The position numbers and the translations under genes are program-made. Positions 36,391 through 48,679 of a stretch of DNA of 64,000 bases are shown in pieces. Within the stretch, counting starts at the first letter, position 1. Each line of letters starts with the position of its first letter. This DNA comes from Druceiella hillmani (lineage: Eukaryota > Arthropoda > Insecta > Lepidoptera > Hepialidae): the NCBI GenBank assembly GCA_039881145.1, contig JAYKKI010000137.1:1290501-1354500 (forward strand), read 5' to 3'. The notes below the pieces were generated by a model that did no database searches, had not been told where the DNA came from, and saw only the letters and a program-made list of their open reading frames with translations.

Positions 36391-37319
36391 TTGTTTCTAT
36401 ACCACACATATTTACTTGGTTAAAGATACAATTCGATAAGAAAAACACTTGGTATCGAAAAAAAGAATATAAAAGAAAATATTTGGTGATGAATACTTAC
36501 TTGTGTGTGCTTGCCAATTTTTGATCTGTTGCACTTATATAAATTTATGAAAATCACGAGATTGCACATATTAAATTGTGATAAAAAAGTTAATAAAATT
36601 CTATTATAATACAGACCAATGTGGATAAAAAGTAAACTGATACAAAAGCCATGAAATGAAAAAGTTTCAAAAGCTTATCCTTTTGGGGCACAAATCACAA
36701 AATCATTTAAAAGTGCAATGTGGATGAAATTTAATTGACTAATACGGTGGTCTTCAAGAAGCTGCTGGAGCAGCTGGCTTTCAGAATTCTCAACATTTTC
36801 AACTAAACTAAAAGATCTTTATGACACGAGTTTCTCTGCATCTAATTAAGTTTAGGTTTATGCGATTGCTAGACAAACATAAACTAGCAAAAGTAAATAG
36901 CAGACTATCTAACTCGATATAAAAAGAGCGATATGAATTTTAAATGAATATTACAGTGAGTTTTAAGTAAGTAGTTAATAACTTCCACAATACTTCTAAA
37001 GTTAACTGTAAATATGTCAGGTTCTATACTCTCTAGAAAAGATAAGGTGAAATAATGACTATTTCTTTATAGCTCTCAATGAATCGTGGAAAATGTCAAC
37101 ATTATATAAGTGAAACTATAATAACTTGATATCCATGTTGGAAAAAGTATCTTTAGTCGAACTTGACAGCAACAAATTCGTAAGTATTCAATATTCCATA
37201 TTAAAAACAAAACTCGAAATGGGACGACTTGTATTAATGGAATAAATTTAGTTTAAGTCTGATAGTCTGTTTACCTACCATAATATTTTTTCCCAAATAC
37301 CACTCGTCGTTTGATACAC
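36391..37319. other. AT-rich spacer
   Basis: No recognised feature. A GC-richer patch at 36745-36800 (GAAGCTGCTGGAGCAGCTGG) contains a short CTGCTGGAGCAG near-palindrome. Confidence 0.45.
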
Positions 37320-37460
37320 TGTTCCCACCAATTCCACCCGGGTTATCTCAGGGCCCCTCCAGGGACCCGTAACTACCCACCTCATGCAAAAGGGGGGGGG
37401 GGGCATCGAAATTCCTCCAATATTGTCTCGTATCTACAATCACAGCGCTTCCACCCGACA
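37320..37460. other. Isolated GC-rich island with a G12 run
   Basis: About 140 bp of GC-rich sequence in AT-rich surroundings: CACCCGGGTTATC, GGGCCCCTCCAGGGACCC and a 12-G homopolymer at 37392-37403. No ORF motif is recognised on either strand. It could be a fragment of a GC-rich retroelement (R1/R2-like elements and many LINE leaders have such composition) or of a regulatory region. Confidence 0.5.
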
Positions 37461-40400
37461 GGGTTATAGTAATTTAAAAATGTTGAATCAAAAATAGATT
37501 AAAGGTGCAGAAAATTTTATTAGTTATATAAGAAATAATTTTTGTGGCTAAATAAGTTTCCTTTGTTTATAGGGTTTCATAGTGGAACCAGAAATACTGA
37601 CAAATAAAAGGAACACTTATGATTTTCTTTGAAACTTTTTTACACATGTAAATTTTTGCTAGTGTCACATAGAAATGTCGGCTAACGTATAGCAAAAGAT
37701 TATAGTAATATTGGATATAAACATATTTTTGTCGCACATAGAATGCGACAAGTGGGAAAAGGTCTTTTAAAATTAACTTGACATTTCATTTCAAATGTTC
37801 TAATTATGAGACAAAAATTCTTATGATATATTAAGCTTAAAAAATGTGTAGTGTGTATTTAATTTTTTTTAAAAATAAGGTTTGAAAAATAATTTTTAAA
37901 ATTTAAAATAACATATAAGATAACATAATACGTACAACTACAAAACTCTGTTTTATGTGTGTTCCGATACAAACTTGGGTGTGTTTTTTTATTTCCATAC
38001 TTTTACGTACTCCAAAAATTGAGAGATAATTAAATACATGGAATAAATTTGGACAATAAAAAGTTAAAAAAGTCAACCATTATTAACCTACAGTTTTACC
38101 CCTTAAAATAATATAAAATATCTAAGAATTTTACAATGAATTTTACACTAAAATTGTCATGGTTAGCTTTTTTGGGTATATATTGCGTCTACCTCTGGTT
38201 TAAATAACCACTCAATTAAAAACCAAGTCCTTAGCTAAATTGCAATATTTAATCATTCAATTATCAGCGCTTCATGTTTTGCCATATTCTGGGACATATC
38301 TCATAAATTTTAACATATCACCGTAATCTCGACACTTATTCTAAAATTTTAGATATAAAATCCAGGCAGAGTAAATATGCTATGGCTAAAATCGGATTTA
38401 GTAGTTTCCATTAGAAGTCATGTTATAAACATCAGACAAAAAGAGACAGACATTGCTTTAAATATTAATACAGATTTTACGATTTTTTCCTTGAGAAAAA
38501 ATTCATACGCATATAAATAGAATAATTTTTTCGTGCCTTAAAACTCCCTAACAACTTAGCAATATCGTAACATCCGTTTGCCACGACTTATCTAATTTCC
38601 AGCGCTTGACGGCGTAGACCGTAGTGATATGGGCGATATATCACAGTGTCAGCAATGATTGTTTTCTTTTGGATGTATGATTAAAGGAACACTCGTTTAA
38701 ATTTAAAGAAATACTATCTTCGTATCTTCGTATTTACAGTAATCCTCATTGTAATCTTCGTATTTACAATGAAGATAACAATAAATTATTCCTGGAAATA
38801 TTGTTTTTTGTGATTTGAGTCTTTAAGAAATGTTACGTCTTAAAGGAAAAATATAAAAACACCTTAAATAACAAATAATTTGACTGGGCCACACAATAAT
38901 TAACTCAAACATATATTTTGTGACATCAACGAAATATTTGTATCAAATATGCCATTCGAGCTTAAATTTATTCCAAAAAAATAATAATAAATGAATGACA
39001 AAAATACAGAAAGGGATAAAAATGCATTTATCTGTCTAATTAAATATGGAAAAAAATATGTGTAATGTGATGTAATTTGCAGATTAAAATCTAAAATTGA
39101 TAGAGTTATGAATACAATTGTTCACATATAATAGGGACCGTGCAATAAATATAAATGTAAACGTGTATGACGCTTCAAAGTGATATAAATAAAAACTTTT
39201 GATTACATGTATGTGCATATCAATAGAATTTTCATCGACAGAAAATCGTAAACATAATTGAATGTAAATAGCCCTTTTCTCCATTGAATATGGGATACGA
39301 ATTTTAGAAAAATTAATACTGTATTATTTTTATGATTTATTAAAATACTTATTGGACAACACTTTCTATCGCAATTAGGCATTAAAAATAATTTTAATTG
39401 ATTACTATACGTACACTATGGGGACTATGACCGAAAAAATTTGCTTATGATATAAAAAAAATTGATTAATTATCACCGCATGGCACTAATAGTATTTTGC
39501 ACTGTAAGAAAAAATAAAAACCAGTTTAATTTGTTTGTTTATTGTTTCCAAGCATTAAATACATATACGTTTGATATATTAACCAGAAATTTACGTGCAT
39601 AAATCATAAACTCATATTCTGTATTATTTTTCAATCTATGAACCTTCTATAAAAAATCACGTTTCAATGTTGTGTGGATCAATATATGCATTGTTGTGGA
39701 ACATATACTTATATTTTTTCTTATATTTAAATGACCACATGAAAACTTGTCAAGTGTTATTCTTTAGAAGTGAAAGTTAATTTTATTTCTCATATTTGAA
39801 TATAGTGAAAAAATTATCTTTTGTAAAAGTAATCTGAGAATTGGTACAAGTAGCTTTAATATTTTCTCTCATTTTTTTCTGTAAGAGAAACAAAACTTTA
39901 CTATTAGAATTTAGTTTTTATTTTGTAAATTAGGGAACAGTATTAGGAACAAAAAATCACACGTGATTTTTTAAATATCACTTAGAAATTTCACTAAAAA
40001 TAAATTAAAATACAAGATACGCTGTTATACATCAAAGGTTAAAAATTACTGATATACATTATGGTAATTTATTTCATTTTCTGGAATAGAATAAATCCAA
40101 ATCTGAATGAAAATTATTGAAAAATTAAGAAGATTCGCAATCAAAGCAATTGAACGATGATTAAAATTTCACCTTGAAAATCGCCACATTAATCATTGAA
40201 AATGTATGATGACAGTGGTATTGACGGCCAAAGAAAAATAACATTCGCTGAATGTGCAGGCGGAACTGTAAACAAATTGGTTCAGAAGAAAAACATACAC
40301 GCGCAAAAGCTGTTTTAAGATGAAATTCATAAAACTTTTATGACAATTGTATCTAATTATATGAAGTACTTTCCAACATCACTCTTGTGCTACTAAGCCT

Positions 40401-41347
40401 TAAAGTCAAATAATACTCCTTTATCCCCATAATAAATTTCATTTTAAGTTATCTGCTCGTTACCACATTGCCCAGGCATCTGTCTAGGTGTCAAGAGATT
40501 TAAAGTTCGTGCTTCGGAAAGTAAGTACGAAGAATAAAGTGCTTACAACTTTAGAAGTTTTATGAATTTTAACATAAAATTTTATAAAGTCGTTCTAAAG
40601 AAATGGAGTTCAAATATTTTAGAAATAAATTAATCTATTTGTGAAGTTAAGTCGGCCGTTGACATTTTTAAAGGAATTGAATTCTAGTTTGAGTGAAAAT
40701 GAAAGTTAGTGTATATTAATTAATTTCTAAACCATGCTTTTGGTTTGGTAATACAATATTCATTACAAAAAATGTATTATTTTAGATGCAATATTTGCAC
40801 TTATCATACCAATTATGTACACATATCATTGAAATTTGTCACATGGAGCCTGAAAATTCATCAATAAGGGAGGGGGGGAACTAGTCTCACATTGTGTCAC
40901 CGGTCTTACATGTAGCTATACTTTCAATTGTTGATTTGGTTCTCAATGTTGCTTAACAAGATTCTAGAAACATGATTTATAGTATATAAATTTAAATATA
41001 TTAGTTTATTATTTTCTATTGCTTGAGAAAAAAGCTGGTATAAAAAACAAAGCTTCGAGTCTGGCTTGCTAGGATTTTAAGGAAGGCTTGAATTAGGAGG
41101 AAGAGCTGGTTTGCTAAGATTCGTCCAGTAATTATTTGTATTGTTACTCTGACTAATAAAGAAAAATAATGGAATGGTTAAAATTATCTCGTTTAAGTAG
41201 CGACGTTAAAAACATGTTAATCAAATAAATAGAAATATTTCATTTGATTAACACGACAACTGAATCTAAAATTCTGAAAAAAATGGGTTTTTGAAAGATT
41301 ACAAAAAATATTGTAGGAAAACTATGATAATGATTTTAGGTGTCATA

Positions 41348-41350
<3 letters not shown>
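37461..41350. other. AT-rich spacer
   Basis: No gene is recognised. Minor items are a short GTATTTACA direct/inverted cluster at 38715-38775, and a 16-bp word CTGGxTTGCTAxGATT repeated at about 41062 and 41108. Confidence 0.5.
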
Positions 41351-41407
<57 letters not shown>

Positions 41408-41426
41408 CACACATATATATGTATAA
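41351..41426. repeat. (TA)n microsatellite
   Basis: About 52 bp of pure TA followed by an ACATACACACATATA transition. Confidence 0.97.
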
Positions 41427-43926
41427 CTAAATATATACAGATTGTCCAAAAAATAGTGTTAGGTAGTGTCAGGTAGAGTTAGAGAATATATATGTCTATC
41501 ATTCCATATTATAAAAGTTGTGTTTTTAGCCAAATTCATAGCTAGAAGACAAATGTTTTCTTTGTACAGTGAATAATTATAGTGAAAATTTGATTTTTCC
41601 AACAACTGGTTGACTAACTGGTTTATTCGATATATAAATATTTACTTAATTTCAATCCAAAAGTCGAACTTAATTTTTGAGGTTTTTAAAAAAAAATTAT
41701 TTTTTTCCAGAGCAAACTTCAAAAACTTTGTTATTCAATAGTTTGATGGAGAAATTTGAAATTGCTACACTTAGGGAGTGTCTAAAATTAAACTGGACAC
41801 CTCCAGTTATTTCCAGGTGTGCTGTTCAGAAGTGATTTTTCCGGAATACCTTTGATAAGTATGTAATTTATTTAACATAGGATGATGAGCAAAATTATTT
41901 TAACTATTCCTTATTTTATTACAAATAAATAAATTTTTGGCCTGATGTTAACAAAATTATCCTTCGACAATTACTCCAAGACGTAAGAATAAGGAAGCCA
42001 GGAGGGTCACATATTTGTAATCGAATATCATTAAGACGAATAACATGATATAATATACTTCATTATAATAAGAATTAACTATATTAATAAGATCAACAAT
42101 ATATACAACATCATTATAATTGAAGTTATCTACAGTAATGATGCCTTTTTGTCCTTTATTTAATCTTACATCAATTAAGTATTAGTTTATTTCATGACTG
42201 TATATTAAAACTACAGTCCTAAATGGTGTCTTTCGTTTATAAAATAAAAAAATAAACGAGTGCGAGTAACATTTACGCGCGGTTGAAGTTAAGTTAATTT
42301 GCCCTTGTGGCAGGTATCGACAGTGTAGTTGTTCTGCAAAGTAACCGCAAATATCTTGAATCATCCTTGGTTGCTTAACTCCCATCAATTAATGAATTAC
42401 ATTGTTCATCTCCGGAACTCGTGAATGGTGAAGTTGTTTGCAAAGGGACAACTATCAATATCAAATATCTGGAACCACGGTTGCTGCCACCAATTTTGCG
42501 CTATTGTACATTGGGCACAATGACTCTACAATTGTGCAATTTTATTGACATACGTGCAATAAAATTTTGTATAAATATCTACAAAATTAAAAAGGAATAC
42601 TGACAAAAAGTCTTCACAGGAACCAATCTTGTTATTGTTTCCCAGGCATAAAAGTAACTATTTTCATTTTTCATTTATATATCGTGATTACTATGCTGAT
42701 TCTACGAACCAACGCGGGTAAGCTAAGTGACATCTGCTTATCGCCGGGAACCTGGTATATTCTGCATACAATGTAGATAACATTTCAGATTCAATCATCA
42801 GTAATTCGTACACAACATACAGCATTCGTACAATAACAGTAATAATTTAGTTGTACACATCAAGAGTTTTTAATTAACGAGAAGAATTAAATTTGACATA
42901 ATTTAATATAATGTGTACAAACCGAGCAAAGATAAACAAGCTAAAGCTGCGACCTTTCTTTGGAAAACTGATTTCGAAGATCAAATATAATGGTTCTATG
43001 GAACATCAGATTTTGCTTAAATCGGCTTAAAAACGGTTGATGTTTTTTATTAAACATACATGCGACTAAGCTTAAACTTGTTTTAAGATTACCTCAACAT
43101 GATAAATTTAAAAAAGAAATGTTTAAAATATTGCAGCAATTAGTCGACATACTTTTTCAGATAGAGATATCACAAATAGCAGCAATAGAAATTTATGGAT
43201 TTCATTAATTAGATCAGGATATGCTTCTCCTCAGTTTTTTTCTATTCGTTTGGTTTGTACTTCTAATTACAAAGAAATTGTTGTCTTGTAAATAACTAAA
43301 TTAATTAAGCGAAACATTAACTGACTGAGGCTGCTACAAACAAATACAGTGTAAATATAAAAGTTTTCACACAAATACATTATAATTAAAAAAATTACAA
43401 GGCTATATTAAAAAAATTAATAAACGTAAAATAACAAATGGCCTAAACTCTTATTTCATAAAGTACAAGTATAAAAAATCTAAAAGCATGCGCACGTGGA
43501 CTTGGAGATTTGCATTTATCAAAAATTTAACGATAATTCTACAAATTGAGATAATAGTTCGTTCTACCATTAAGTCGGTAACAATAACTTTTACGAAAAT
43601 TCCGCATTCTAGTATTGATGTGGCAACCTAGACCACCTTTAGCGATATTTCCATAATCGTAACATAAAATTTTATAATAACGTAATTGAACCGCACGGAT
43701 AATATGGCTATTTTTCTCAGAACGGTGAGGCATATAAATATAAAAAAAATTCTACATTCATTTCTTTGTCCCTTGTCCTCGCCAAATAATATCAGTTGTC
43801 TTTTGGCCATTATTCGGTTTATAATTGCTAAGTAATTTGTATATTTCTTAAGTCAGGTCCGTTGTATCCTTAAAAAATAAATTTTTATTAATACATTTTA
43901 TGATGCAGTTCATAGTTACATTTTAT
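41427..43926. other. Spacer with weak coding-like patches
   Basis: The interval 42200-42600 is GC-richer, with short frames on both strands (plus LEPRLLPPILRYCTLGTM; minus QLHCRYLPQGQINL). Minus 43810-43540 carries MAKRQLILFGEDKGQ and, in another frame, NIAKGGLGCHINTRMRNF. None matches a family I can name. They may be traces of old DNA elements. Confidence 0.35.
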
Positions 43927-43979
43927 AATTAAATTCGGTCATTGATTACCTTCATACTAATCAATGACCGAATTTAATT
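43927..43979. repeat. Perfect hairpin, 22-bp arms
   Basis: Arms 43927-43948 (AATTAAATTCGGTCATTGATTA in two blocks) and 43958-43979 are exact complements around a 9-nt loop, CCTTCATAC. Confidence 0.95.
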
Positions 43980-44470
43980 GTGTCAATAAATAAATTTAAA
44001 AAGTAATTTATCTTCAACTCGTTTGGTAGCGATTTCTAATTTCTCGAGAGTTACAAAATTTTAAGGGCGATTTTTCCTTAATTATTAGAAAAAAAAAACT
44101 TTAAAAAATCTTGTTCTGAAAAGCTTGGTGTAAATTTGTTTCAAAAAAGTTTGTAAAGGTGACATAAATTTGTTTTATACCTAACTATTTGTAAAGGTAG
44201 GGTTACTATGAAAATGTAAGTCGACAGTTTCCCATGCTTTTTTATATTAAAGTTTTACATTTTACATTAATTGTTTTGTCATGGGAGTCATCTTTATTAT
44301 TTAACGATAATTTTTACATATTATTAAATATAGTTACAAAAGCGTATTTTTAGTTTTTGCTACTTCATTTTATTGGTTTTCGGACCTTTCTTTTTTCCAA
44401 TGTTAGATGTATTAAGTTCTATTAACTTAGGTTAATGTTATTTCATTCATCGACTGTTTCTTTGTTCCAG
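43980..44470. other. AT-rich spacer
   Basis: Nothing recognised except repeated TTGTAAAGGT words at 44150-44205. Confidence 0.45.
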
Positions 44471-44665
44471 TTGCTTGATGAACGAGGAGAGTTGGCGATG
44501 TATTTACAACCATACACCGCGCGTACAGCAGCCGTCATGGTCGATAGCTTCGTGCTCAATTCGGTTTTTCTTTGCAACATCGCGCGTGTACTTTGATGTA
44601 AACTGCGGGCGGCCCCTCATCAGCCGCGTCCACCATCCTCTACGGCAATACATCTTTCCAAGTGA
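44471..44665. other. GC-rich, CpG-containing island
   Basis: About 190 bp with several CG-rich words (CCGCGCGTACAGCAGCCGTC, CATCGCGCGTG, GCGGGCGGCCCCTCATC). It is open on both strands: plus 44475-44678 (start MMNEESW), minus 44504-44761 (including WWTRLMRGRPQFTSKYTR). The plus strand is preceded by TTCTTTGTTCCAG, a plausible 3' splice site. It could be an exon or 5' untranslated region of a host gene. No product is recognised. Confidence 0.3.
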
Positions 44666-45266
44666 ATATTTGATATAATATTTTGCGAAAAGTGAAATTA
44701 GGTTGCTGGGTAATGAAGTGGAAAATATGAGAGAAAACGAAATTCCGAACAAAGAATCCACTATTATCCTGAATATGAATCAAAGCGCCTCAACGTTGAT
44801 TGTCCTAGAAAATAATTTTGCTGAATGTTCACAAGTTCCTCTATCGACACCGGTTGAAGAGATATATATTTTAATATGAACAATATTTTATGTAATTATG
44901 AAGAGAAATACCAAGTCATGTGGAAATATGTCGATACATTTTTTCGAAAATGAAAAAAAAATTTAATAATTTTATTCATCCATATGTATCAGTGAATAAC
45001 AAAAAACATTTTCTTAAAAAGACCTCATTTTTCCATGAATACGATGCTTTTGTTGCCATTGTGCAAAAAAAATGTGTTTGATCTCCCAGTTATTTAAAAA
45101 GTCGACTAGTTTCTTTCTTTACATATTTTTCTTAAAAAATTAAAAAGTTAGTCGTTTAAACTCGTATTTTTCTACCAAATATAAAAATATGTGATGTTAA
45201 ATTACATAAATTTAAAAATACGGTTAGATGCTTGTTACGTTATATGTTTTCATTATAACACGGCAT

Positions 45267-45295
45267 GAATTTCATTCGAATTTCGAATGAAATTC
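45267..45295. repeat. Perfect palindrome, 12-bp arms
   Basis: GAATTTCATTCG and its complement flank AATTT. It is the first of a cluster of TTCGAATTTCGAA-type palindromes extending to about 45420. Confidence 0.93.
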
Positions 45296-45308
45296 AAAAT
45301 TTGAAATT

Positions 45309-45549
45309 AAATATTTACGTTATATTCACGTTAGTTAATATTTAATACTAGTTTCTTCAAAACGAAATTCGAATTTCGAATTCGAATTTCATCGAGGAAG
45401 GAAAAAGAGAATTTCGAATTTATTTTAAAAGCGACATAAATTTTATAAAATCTAATTGATTTTTTCGCCCCTTTCTTATTTCTTTAAGACACCGGTTTTG
45501 AAGAAACTAGTATTAAATATTAACTAACGTGAATATAATGTAAATATTT
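45309..45549. mobile_element. 241-bp inverted-repeat element, 55-bp arms
   Basis: Arms 45309-45363 and 45495-45549 are complements with one mismatch, separated by 131 bp. The centre includes overlapping GAATTTCGAA palindromes. Just outside, 45573-45600 carries another hairpin with ACGTAAATAT/ATATTTACGT arms. No ORF. The arrangement resembles a miniature inverted-repeat transposon; no flanking target duplication is evident. Confidence 0.85.
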
Positions 45550-46708
45550 ATATTGCAGTGAATATGACGTAAATATGAATATAACAAATATTTACGTAAT
45601 TCATCTAATAAAATTTAGCCCAAACGAATTTAATATAATAGATTAATGTCAGTTCATCCTTCCCAAGTCGACACGAAACAAACGTTATGTTTAACGGTGC
45701 TGATATATAATTAAAGTTACTGCACCTAGCATTCACACCTAACATTTGAACTCTATTAAAAATGTCAAGAAAAACTTTATAGTTTGCTTAAACAAACTCA
45801 ACCATACAGGTGAGATAATGCTCCGTATATTCTATTTATTTGTATGCGTAGATGTATTTCTTATAAGTAAATAATTTTAAATACAGGTAAATCGTTTTTA
45901 ACAAACATGCTGTACTATTCGCTGAACAATAACATTTATCGAATTTCTCTCTTCCATTTCGAAGTTATTTCTGTTTATTCCTGTGTTCGTTGTGATTACA
46001 GAACTTCAGAACAAAATATTTCATTACCCGGCTCAAAGCTTCCTGACATTTATATTTCAAAGTACATCCGGTCGATTTTCAAAACACTTCAGCGTGAGCG
46101 TCGAACAGTCAAATATGCTTTTGTTATACCTTTGGGTTTTGAGAAATTTTCATTTTGCTTAATAAAATACAAGATTAAGCATAGCTTATAGTTTCATCGT
46201 GCACCTGATTGAGATATTGCGTGTGAGCCGTTGCGTGCGGGAACTATGTGATTATTGATGTAATATTTTTGACGGGGTAGTTATAATGAGGTGAGCAAGT
46301 ATTTCCTAAATAAATTTATGGAATTACAATCTGATTTCTCCTTCAAAACCATTAAAAAAATGTTTATGATTAAAACAAATACCCCCGTAATATAACTTTT
46401 ATTTTAAAACCAAACATAAATAGGGTCAGATATAAATATTAATATACTCGTAGCAATACCTAAGTATTACTTATAATGGCGCTATGAACACATCAAGGGC
46501 AACAAACGATACTTGAGTGAAATGATGAAGAATAGGGAAGATATCGAGAAGTCATTGGATTAGGAGAATTAAAGTTTTCTAGACTGTTTAAAATATTGTG
46601 TTTGTCAATGTACAAGATCTTTACTTACATTTACAAGAATTCATTTTACTATTTTTGCATCTCAAATAACTTAATAAAAATAGCAAATGTGTTTTTTTTA
46701 CACTGAGC

Positions 46709-46972
46709 ATGAGGCTTTTAGACTTGACAATATTTACAAAGATGAAAAAAAAAGATCAAAAATATAGAAAACAGGGTAATGTAGTTATTGTAAATACGGA
46801 AGAAAGCCGGGAGATTAAGGCCGGGTATGGTTTCAATATGATTTCTGAAGACATGAAGTGGTCACCAATTCCTGACATCGATACCGAGTTGATATCATTA
46901 TTTACCGGCGAAGAAGACAAACGAGTAGTTTTAATAGGAAATGGTATGTTGGAAAATAATAAGTATATCTAA
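46709..46972 (+). CDS. Orphan coding-like ORF, possible exon
   Basis: 87 residues. After a lysine-rich start the frame reads NVVIVNTEESREIKAGYGF, then SEDMKWSPIPDIDTELISLF, then GEEDKRVVLIGNG. Balanced acidic and basic residues, Pro, Gly and Trp, and GC-richer codons (GCCGGGTATGG, TTTACCGGCGAAG) set it apart from surrounding chance frames. AAATG followed by GTATGT near 46942 is a good splice donor, so it may be an internal exon ending there. A TTTTTTTTACACTGAG run about 10 bp before the Met would serve as an acceptor. I recognise no family. It has no membrane segment and no signal peptide. Confidence 0.35.
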   Translation: MRLLDLTIFTKMKKKDQKYRKQGNVVIVNTEESREIKAGYGFNMISEDMKWSPIPDIDTELISLFTGEEDKRVVLIGNGMLENNKYI

Positions 46973-47354
46973 ATGTTCTGAGAGTTAAACCATAAGAAGA
47001 AGACGAATGAATCTTAAAGCAAGACCATAGGAAATTGTGGGTTGTTAAGACGTTAAAATTAGTGATAGGGATATATAAGTTGCATCGATAACGAATTTCC
47101 GTCCACTTGTCGTTTATTTGAAAATAATTATCTAGTTTCCGTTTTTTTTTCAAAGTTCTTTCGTATTTTGTGCTAACATAATGATCAAAAATAAAAATAC
47201 ACTATTTAATTTATTCATTATGAAGTAAAATTTTCCTTACAGTCAACAAATACTACGTCATAAAAGATGGATGAACATCGTAAAAAATTAATGAACCTTA
47301 ACAACCAATTTAAACATTAGAAAATATTTATATATTAATGTAGATTGTAATCTA

Positions 47355-47475
47355 TTCTTATTCCAAATTTCATGTGGAACGGTTCCGATAAATCGGGGTT
47401 ATTGAATAAAAAGTATCTATCCACATATCCATCCATTCAAACTTCCACATTTACGTTATTGGTTAGAATTATTGA
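47355..47475 (+). repeat. LINE 3'-tail-like repeat
   Basis: CCAAATTTCATGTGGAACGG, then CCGATAAATCGGGG, then CATATCCATCCATTCAAAC and CCACATTTACG. This is the phrase order of arthropod RTE-like LINE 3' ends (AATTTCAT...CGGTTC...ATCCATCCATCCAAAC...GCATTTATA). No attached open frame is recognisable. A (TA)n tract follows immediately, as is common at such tails. Confidence 0.5.
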
Positions 47476-47490
47476 TTAATACATATTTAA

Positions 47491-47494
47491 ATAT

Positions 47495-47574
<80 letters not shown>

Positions 47575-47575
47575 T
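47491..47575. repeat. (TA)n microsatellite
   Basis: About 85 bp, interrupted by GTATATGTAT near 47541. Confidence 0.97.
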
Positions 47576-48679
47576 TAGTTATTTAAAAATAAATGTTATC
47601 CAATTCTGTTACTAAAACAAACAAAGAAAAAAATTATGGCAAAAACTATTTATAATTTTCAGAAGACCTAAATTTTTAAACAATCCACTAATGCACGAAT
47701 GCAAGATTGTTTTCCTAAATTCAAAAAGAAAATATAATCCATTTCAACGTGAAGTTAGACAAAGGCAGATGTAATAATGAAATGCAAAATACATTATTCC
47801 TTAATATTTTAACTCCAGCGCTACGTATATCCTCGTACCATTGTTAGATTTACACTATCTACTGAAAGCGTTCAGCATCGAGACTAGCGCATCTAGCTCG
47901 AAACTCTCTAAATATGTTTCAGCTGTCCCCATTTCACTTCAATTGAGATTTTTTTCATTTTGCGAGAAATTTTTTTAAGTTACTTTTCAGAATATTAATT
48001 ATTAATTCCCTCAGGATAATATTAAAACATTGGCTCATTGTTAAATTATAATAATGCCAACAGATATTCCATTGAAAATAAATTTGTTTTATTTGATATA
48101 ATATTATTTCTCGGAATAATATGAGATGTTTAGCTTGAATAATATATTTTGGCAGATTGTTTGAAAGTAGGGTAAAATTTAATGAGGGTAATAAAGTAAA
48201 GCTGTTAAAAATTCTTAAATTAACATTGTCGAAGTGTATTTCCTAAGCCGTATGTAATAATGAGTTTTATACTAAATCATTGTTATTTTTCATTGTATTT
48301 ATAATATTCATTCTAAAGGATTAAATTATATATTTTTTGTAAATTATATATTTATAAAATTAGACTCTTCAATGTGTTTCTAGCACAAAAACGAAATATT
48401 AATTTCGTTGAACATTAAGCAAAATAAATTTTATCCTAAAAACTCCTTTGCAAAAAACGGACACTAACGAGTTTTTCGATTAGTTCAAGTAAAAGCATAA
48501 GCAAATTAGATTTTTTGCAAAATAATTAGGTTAAATATAATTTACTAAGGTTAAAATACTTTTTACTTGTAAATTAGACTTTCGAAATTTTTTTTTTTGT
48601 ATTGTTGTCAGATTACCCGTTTCATGAAAACAAAATGGGGCCTTCAAGTGGCAATATCCCTTATTTAATAAAATTTACA

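Noticed and set aside
28660..38660. Shared GATATATCGCC words at 28690 and (inverted) 38630 as copies of one repeat
   Set aside because: Flanking sequences do not align beyond the 11-bp word.
44504..44761. 85-codon minus-strand frame as a definite gene
   Set aside because: It overlaps an equally open plus-strand frame in a GC-rich island, and no motif decides between them. Kept only as an unexplained island.
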